64,000 bases of DNA, from assembly GCA_964006375.1 (NCBI GenBank), contig OZ023265.1:9705795-9769794 (forward strand). Reading direction: 5' to 3'. Positions 58,635 to 64,000 of this stretch are shown here, in pieces (position 1 is the stretch's first letter; each line of letters starts with the position of its first letter). The notes below the pieces were generated by a model. That model was not told the origin of the DNA. It was given only the letters and a program-made list of their open reading frames with translations, and ran no database searches. This DNA comes from Tillus elongatus (lineage: Eukaryota; Arthropoda; Insecta; Coleoptera; Cleridae). A program made the position numbers and the translations under genes.

Positions 58635-59635
58635 TTAATCATAACATGCATCGTTTTACTGCCATGGAACGACAATGCTCTGAAGGGGGTTACAATATCA
58701 GTGACTATGGTAGAACACGACTTGACGTCTTTGAACGATGAATAGTACACAGATTTCATACGTTTTGAACAAGATGTCGTTTTTGTTTAAAACGCCTAAG
58801 TAAGTGTGTCACCTTTGAGTCTGAAATTATAATTTTGTTATTGTTGATAATAGTGTACAATCCTTATGAAAATTCGCTACTTTTATCCCAATAATGAATA
58901 AAAAATAATATAAAATGAAAAACAAACTTTTTAGGGATAACGCACAGGCCTTGATGATGTTTAAAGTCAACATATTTAATTTTTTTGTGTCAAAAACAAG
59001 ATAAATGGTGATCAAAATTTCGAAAATTTGTTAACAAGCAAGTGTAAAAGAGGAATCGTTATGGTGATAACACATTTATTTATTTTTAACCGTGAGGTTG
59101 AAGAAGCCGAGAGCACATATTGTCTTTCATCAAGTAGACGTATAGTTTTTCCTTTAATAAACATTGTTGACAAAGTCATCATTAATTACTTGTTTTTTTT
59201 TTTCAAGTTTATGAAGCTGTAGACCTCCTCGCTGAAAACTGTAACTCAGCTTTATCCCACCTTTTCATTACTGTCGTCTACAACATAATAAACAGTTTTA
59301 ATGTATGTTTCTTTTCTTATTACGTTTTATTATTTGAAAGTAACGAGCGGTGTATTATCTGAAACATGTGTTAAGTAAACATATCCATGTGAGAGTCTGC
59401 ATCATTTCGTGGTGTGTCGTAAAACTCATTTTAAAAATCATACGACCATAAACCACTACAATAACAAATATAATGCATGTATACTTGTGATGATTTTTGT
59501 AACTTCACGTATGAGAATCATCGCCCTTTGGAAAAACTAATAATTAAATGCGGTGTTGTCAATTTTTAAATTATCCCAGTTTGGGGCTATTTTTATTTAT
59601 TTCTAAATAATTAGTCAATGATTCATAACATTATT
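58635..59635. other. Unassigned, with a TA-core subfamily fragment
   Basis: 58740-58880 matches 36406-36980 in part (AACAAGATGTCGTTTTTGTT, CACCTTTGAGTCTGAAATTA). The rest (58880-59635) shows no recognised gene; a frame at 59028-59222 has no known content. Confidence 0.4.
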
Positions 59636-59639
59636 TAAA

Positions 59640-60080
59640 GTATTATTGCGTTTTCGCCGGGTTCTGGATAAGTGAAGACTTTAAATTTTAACAAAACAAC
59701 TTCATATACTCTCTAACTATGAATACAATAAAAGTTCTAGAATGTCTCTGTCACAAAACACTTCGTTTATTTGGCCTTACAATCACTAATCTGAACAAAA
59801 GTCACTACACTGGAACTACAGTCGCTACTCTCTAACACTTAACACAGGTTACTGCTTCCTTGAGTCACTTCAACATTATCTAATTGAACTGAACTGAGCT
59901 TGCTTACTTCCACCTTTATATACCCGTCGTACCTTCCACCTCGTTTCGGGGGTGTTCCATTCCAGAATGTTCCAGGACTTTCTTTTGCTAGAAGGTTCTG
60001 TCAATACAGAACGGCTCCGTGTGTATACAGGGGGATGCATATACAGGTGATCCGAATGTGGCCATCACTCCTATGTTACA
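59640..60080 (-). mobile_element. Probable solo LTR
   Basis: The minus strand reads, in order: GAAAGTCCTGGAACATTCTG, a TATA box GGGTATATAAAGG (about 59925), TTGAAGTGACTCAAGGAAGC, GCCAAATAAACGAAGTG with a polyadenylation signal (about 59765), ending near TATCCAGAACCCGGCG. Promoter, R and U5-like order with no internal sequence fits a solo LTR. The 3' CCAGAACCC is shared with the LTR at 28430-28812. Outer ends are estimated. Confidence 0.55.
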
Positions 60081-60084
60081 CAAG

Positions 60085-60625
60085 AGGTGTTTCTCGTACT
60101 ATAAGGGCTCCCTGCGTATACAGGATGTAAGGGTTCTCTGCGTATACACGGTGTATATACAGGGTGTTCGGAATGCGCAGATCTCAGTTATCCGTTCCGA
60201 CGGGGTACAAGTTGGTAACTTCGTTATTTTTGGTCTTAGAGGGTTGAGACTTCGCCTGTGGGGGGTCACCCCAGGCACCCCCAGGGGGGTATGCGATTGT
60301 GCCATGTTGTGCAAGAATTCCCAGCTGTTGGGGAAGTTTTGGATGTGTGGCAACATCGCACCTACATCTATTGAAGTGCTTTGTAACAGTATATTAGCTT
60401 TTTTCCCTAATGATCTTAATTTATCCAGGTACAAGAACGAAACGTAAAATTAAAATGTTCATTTATTTATTTAATGATGTCAATAACTATACAACGAACG
60501 ATACAAAAAAAAAACTTGAGCTTTTGTAATACTCTCAATACAATTTGCAAATTACTTACATCGAATACATTAAAGCAGACTAAATTTGGATACTTTTCAC
60601 ATTAAAGAATATGCTCCTTTTCAAA
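60085..60625. other. GC-richer unassigned segment with a transposon-like end
   Basis: TATACAGGGTGTTCGGAATG at 60151 begins a GC-richer stretch (GGGGGGTCACCCCAGGCACC at about 60258) that resembles a mariner/MITE arm. Overlapping frames on both strands have no recognisable product. Confidence 0.4.
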
Positions 60626-60629
60626 CAAT

Positions 60630-60720
60630 TTCTTTTAGTGAATTTTCTTTAAAAAAAAATCACTAATGAGGAGATCCCGACTTTTGAATTTTGAAAAAAT
60701 TACTTCAAATAAGCGCTCAG

Positions 60721-60794
<74 letters not shown>

Positions 60795-61600
60795 GTATCA
60801 CACCGATAACTCCAGAAATAATGGTCCGATTTTAATAAAATTTGGCACATACCTTCCTTTTCCAAGTAGCTTGGACAAGTTCGTTAGTCAGGAAAATCGG
60901 CCCAGGTTTTCCCGGAAAATTTTGTGTTTTTTTTTTCTAGAAAAATTTATATCTCTGGAAATAACAAAGTAGGGGCAACGAAATTTGGTACGCTGGTTTC
61001 TGTCATAAAGGTTATCCTATGAACCAAAATTCAGAACTCTATGTTAAAAGACAATAAACTTAGAGATAAATTAATTTTTAATTAATTAAATCTGATTTAA
61101 GAAAGTTAAAACATCAAAATTGATAATTATGATGGTAGGAGTACGAATCTGAGTGAAAAATACGATAAGAAATGACTAACGAGCTCCTAGATATGTGTCT
61201 AAATCGTTATTTTCCTTTATTTTGTTAAAATGTGAGTAAAAAATCCATTGTAAATCAAAATTGTTTTGTGGAAATAGTAGACGTTAGACGATTAACATGT
61301 ATTATGGGATATAGCTGCTAGTACATACATGTCAAGCGTAGCCTTATTGGCTAAGGCGTGTACATCGCATAATGGACTCCTACATGACGAGTTCTAATCC
61401 TAGTGAGTGACTTTACTTTTTTCCATTTTTTTAAAATCTCATTTCACTTTACCGTTATCTAATCAGATTGTGTTATTCCGATGAATTGTTTAGCCAGTTT
61501 TTGTATAAAATATAATCTGATAAAGAGAAGATGAAAGTTTTAAGACTTAATTCAATTTGAACAGCATATCTGGTTGTTTGTTCTTCCCTGACTTAGTGAA
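60630..61600 (-). mobile_element. TA-core subfamily copy with tRNA-like core (second example)
   Basis: Hairpin and block at 60635-60720 (truncated before the GGGGTCAG phrase), (TA)n 60722-60782, body to about 61080, then the tRNA-like segment (GTAGCCTTATTGGCTAAGGC, GAGTTCTAATCCTAGTGAG at 61337-61408) and AATCTGATAAAGAGAAGATG, to about 61600. It mirrors 2640-3690, including GGTAGGAGTACGAATCT and the flanking unique parts. Confidence 0.75.
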
Positions 61601-61654
61601 ACCGTTCGATATTTAATACAGTCGTATACTTTTCCCGTGTCTTCACAATTGCTT

Positions 61655-61779
61655 GTTTTAGTGAATTTTCTTTAAAAAAAATCACTCATGAATAGATCCC
61701 GACTTTTAAATTTAGAATAGTTTTCTTGAAATGAGCGCGAACTAGGCCCCCCCTAGAACCCCTATAAAGTGCCAGTTTC

Positions 61780-61867
<88 letters not shown>

Positions 61868-61890
61868 GAAACTGACCCTTCATGCTCCAG
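61655..61890. mobile_element. TA-core terminal blocks on both sides of one (TA)n array
   Basis: A full terminal block (TTTTAGTGAATTTTCTTT, AGATCCCGACTTTTAAAT, GTGCCAGTTTCAATTATA) leads into (TA)n 61783-61863. The array is followed by the same phrase inverted (ATAATTGAAACTGACCCTTC) instead of the usual body: a head-to-head junction at the array. Confidence 0.75.
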
Positions 61891-62785
61891 AATGTCAGTG
61901 CTCGTTTTGAACAAAATTTGTACTTTTGTATGGAAGCTGGTGGTCAACAATTTGAACACGTACTTAACTGAATAAACATATTTGAACGTTTGGTTTTGTT
62001 TTTTAGTTTTATTTTTAACGAAAAATTGATTAACTAGTGCATTTCTTATCACAATGAATGAAATACCTTCTTGCAACTCCAACTGTGAATAATTTTTAAA
62101 CGAGTTGATAAAACTTCCAAAAAAATTAGTGTGCTGAATTTAGAATAAAAAAAGGCTTTCAAATGATGTCACACTCGATCCATGTTCTCTCTTTAAAATA
62201 TAAGGGTTGTTATCACCACCCTTGAGGGGTTGATGTGACAAAGTTCAGTTTTATGTCAACACATGTCCCCCTCAATATTAAAATTGACGTGTTTCAGCGT
62301 TTCTTAAAAAAATCTCTGGACGCAAATCTGTCTGTTTCGTTTTCAATGTGCCACCCTGTATGTCAGTTTCTACACCACTTGGCAACACGATCATCAAAGG
62401 AGCTCATGTTTAATGGTATGGAAATAACGTGCGGTGAGGATGGAAGTACAGATGTATCTGAAGTAGTAAATATAGGATAATTATAGCAGAGGATAGAAAG
62501 AAAATCTCAAATGAAAATAAAATCAATGTGTTGCATACATATGGTTGGGAAGGCATTGCCTTAGGATGTTAGAAACTGCTACAGAAAAATAGGAGTATTA
62601 GAGAGTTACAATGGGATTTGAGCAGTTCATATTTCATTTAATAAGGGATCTAATTTCTATTCAGCATTTAAAGTAGCGATAAAACGGCAATTAAGAATAA
62701 TTATCTTACCTTCTGTGTTATATGATACATACCTTTAAAGGAAATATTCAAATGTTTAGAAATTTATAAACAGATTAAGAATTCT
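61891..62785. other. Unassigned sequence
   Basis: 62310-62330 has CTCTGGACGCAAATCTG, which only briefly resembles a TA-core terminus. The frame at 62235-62480 has no recognisable content. Confidence 0.4.
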
Positions 62786-62940
62786 ACGGTTCGAGACCCA
62801 CCGGCGGCGGATGATTTTTCAAATCACTGTCGTTGTTGAGATCGAGCTCAAGGTGGAGGGTAGGTTAGTTTAGATGAGCAAAAAGGGTCAGCATGTCAGC
62901 AATGGCCTAATTGCAAGTAAGCATCTTACCTTTACCTTTT
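62786..62940 (+). mobile_element. SINE family 2, 5'-truncated
   Basis: Starts inside the B-box region (CTACGGTTCGAGACCCACCG), then GAGATCGAGCTCAAGGTGG, GATGAGCAAAAAGGGTCAG and the (TTACCT)-type end. Homologous to 27288-27498. Confidence 0.7.
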
Positions 62941-63164
62941 AGTTGAAGAGATAAGATTTAAGAAACCGCATCATTGAAAATCTGCTTTTCAAGTATTAAA
63001 CTTTGTGCTTAGCTTCTTGTGAGGCACACGAAACACCATTAAAAAATTGTGCAAAATATATTACGTTTTTTACGAACATTCGCCATTTTTTTTTAATTCA
63101 CCAAAACCTCCTTCGTATTTGCAATTTACAGGTTGTCGGCAGTGCCCATCGACTGAGATGGCAA

Positions 63165-63166
<2 letters not shown>

Positions 63167-63251
<85 letters not shown>
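63167..63251. repeat. (TA)n array outside a recognisable TA-core copy
   Basis: About 42 TA units. The flanks (GAGATGGCAACGA and ATAACGTCAGTGTAATTCGC) do not match the family's terminal block or body. Confidence 0.95.
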
Positions 63252-63254
<3 letters not shown>

Positions 63255-63755
63255 ACGTCAGTGTAATTCGCAAAGTGCGTAATTCCATTTTCCTTGAAAA
63301 GTATATTATTGCACCATCTGGTGTCAAGTATCATAATTTACGTAGGGATGAGTTCCCATGTCCGTATAAATGATAGTTATCTGACTAGAACATGATCAGA
63401 ATAGTGCGTAACTCCAAACATGATTTTATTATCGGGAAAAATGTGTAACTCCTGTCAGTTTTGTCATTTAACATTGAACTGTTGTTGTGACTGCACAGTG
63501 TGAGTGTTCTGAATTCTTTTGACGGTAAAAAAATTACATTGAAAAGGCGTAACGTAAGTAAGTGTTTATTGAATTTCCTTTATTTTCATCATTTAGTTAT
63601 GCAAGATTTATAATAAACAGAAGTGTACTGCAAACATTTTTACGTGTATTAGAAGATATGCATTTTGCAAAACGTAATCGTAATTGATTATTGGAGATAC
63701 GACATTTGCGACATCCATATTTGTTAAATAACTGACGTTTTGTTTTCCAGAAATA

Positions 63756-64000
63756 ATGTCTACTAGAACTGAAAGAATTATGATGATGGTAAAGCCACCC
63801 ATAACTGAACCTGCAGATGATATTGAGCAAAGTGCTATAATAGCTGAAGAGCGTATTAGAAGGATTATTGACGCAGCGCGTGACAAAAGTTTTGAGAATA
63901 ATGTGCCTGTAACAGAACATTTTCAGCATATCCATGAAATACAAATGGATTGTGACTGTGATGATATTAGCTCAGTTATTGTAGAAAATAAAACAGTAAC
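63756..64000 (+). CDS. Candidate host gene, first coding exon (open at window edge)
   Basis: From ATG at 63756 the frame stays open for 81 codons to the window end: MSTRTERIMMMVKPPITEPA, DDIEQSAIIAEERIRRIIDA, RDKSFENNVPVTEHFQHI, HEIQMDCDCDDISSVIVENK. A strong splice-acceptor-like TGTTTTCCAG ends at 63750, just before the ATG. A donor-like AACGTAAGTAAG lies near 63550, so a 200-bp 5'-UTR intron is plausible. The acidic, non-repetitive composition differs from the surrounding repeats, and nothing here matches the transposons in the window. I do not recognise the family. It could also belong to an unfamiliar element. The overlapping minus-strand frames (63597-63944) look like shadows. Confidence 0.55.
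   Translation, partial: MSTRTERIMMMVKPPITEPADDIEQSAIIAEERIRRIIDAARDKSFENNVPVTEHFQHIHEIQMDCDCDDISSVIVENKTV

Noticed and set aside
60019..60447. 142-codon frame MCIQGDAYTGDPNV...
   Set aside because: Lies over an LTR end and a transposon-like GC-rich arm; overlapping minus-strand frame, no recognisable motif.
61330..61410. Possible tRNA gene on the plus strand
   Set aside because: Part of a dispersed repeat also found at 2860-2940; no convincing acceptor stem.

Overview
The window is AT-rich eukaryotic DNA dominated by transposable elements. It shows no operons, and I found no bacterial or viral gene. The element set suggests an arthropod, most likely an insect: Jockey-type LINEs, Penelope-like elements (PLEs), mariner-like transposons with an N-terminal DUF4817-type helix-turn-helix, tRNA-headed SINEs, and many (TA)n arrays embedded in one interspersed family. 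A beetle such as a chrysomelid would fit, but that is inference and I could not check it. I recognise no complete host gene. The only plausible host coding sequence is an open first exon running off the right edge (63756-64000).

The dominant component is a non-autonomous family, called the 'TA-core family' here. A canonical copy is about 1.3-1.4 kb. One end carries a 315-bp module bounded by inverted copies of GACGCAGCAAGTGCG. Then come a unique body, a long (TA)n array, and a conserved block ending in a small hairpin of TTAGTGAATTTTC and its complement. Near-full copies lie at 15596-16955, 30980-32250 and 55186-56600; short, partial, inverted and tandem copies fill much of the rest. Hairpin end, subterminal complementarity and microsatellite core resemble the DINE-1/HINE (Helentron-derived) class. 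That class assignment is inference.

Layout: 0-1.7 kb PLE-1 (RT plus GIY-YIG) with inverted pseudo-LTRs; 1.8-3.7 kb TA-core mosaic with a tRNA-like insert; 4-5.8 kb an octapeptide minisatellite, a dead mariner-like transposase and a LINE tail with (TAA)n; 5.9-8.5 kb a 2.6-kb transposon with TIRs of about 480 bp; 9.9-11.9 kb an inverted TA-core duplex; 12.9-14.2 kb LINE fragments; 14.5-18 kb TA-core copies; 18-25.8 kb three Jockey copies, a fragment of another LINE and a solo pseudo-LTR with a hammerhead-like motif; 26-38 kb TA-core copies carrying a SINE and a solo LTR; 38.5-41.7 kb a 3.2-kb transposon of unassigned superfamily with long TIRs, itself invaded by a retrozyme-like unit with two hammerhead ribozyme motifs; 42-50 kb Jockey copies and PLE-2, a very young insertion inside a (TA)n core; 51-61.9 kb more TA-core copies, a SINE with a 13-bp target duplication, a deleted mariner-like copy and an LTR; 63.2-64 kb the start of a candidate host gene.

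The elements are nested rather than cooperating. The (TA)n arrays appear to have served as landing sites for a PLE, an LTR element and other DNA. Every transposon gene seen is truncated or broken. The likely active traces are the ribozyme-bearing units and the youngest PLE.
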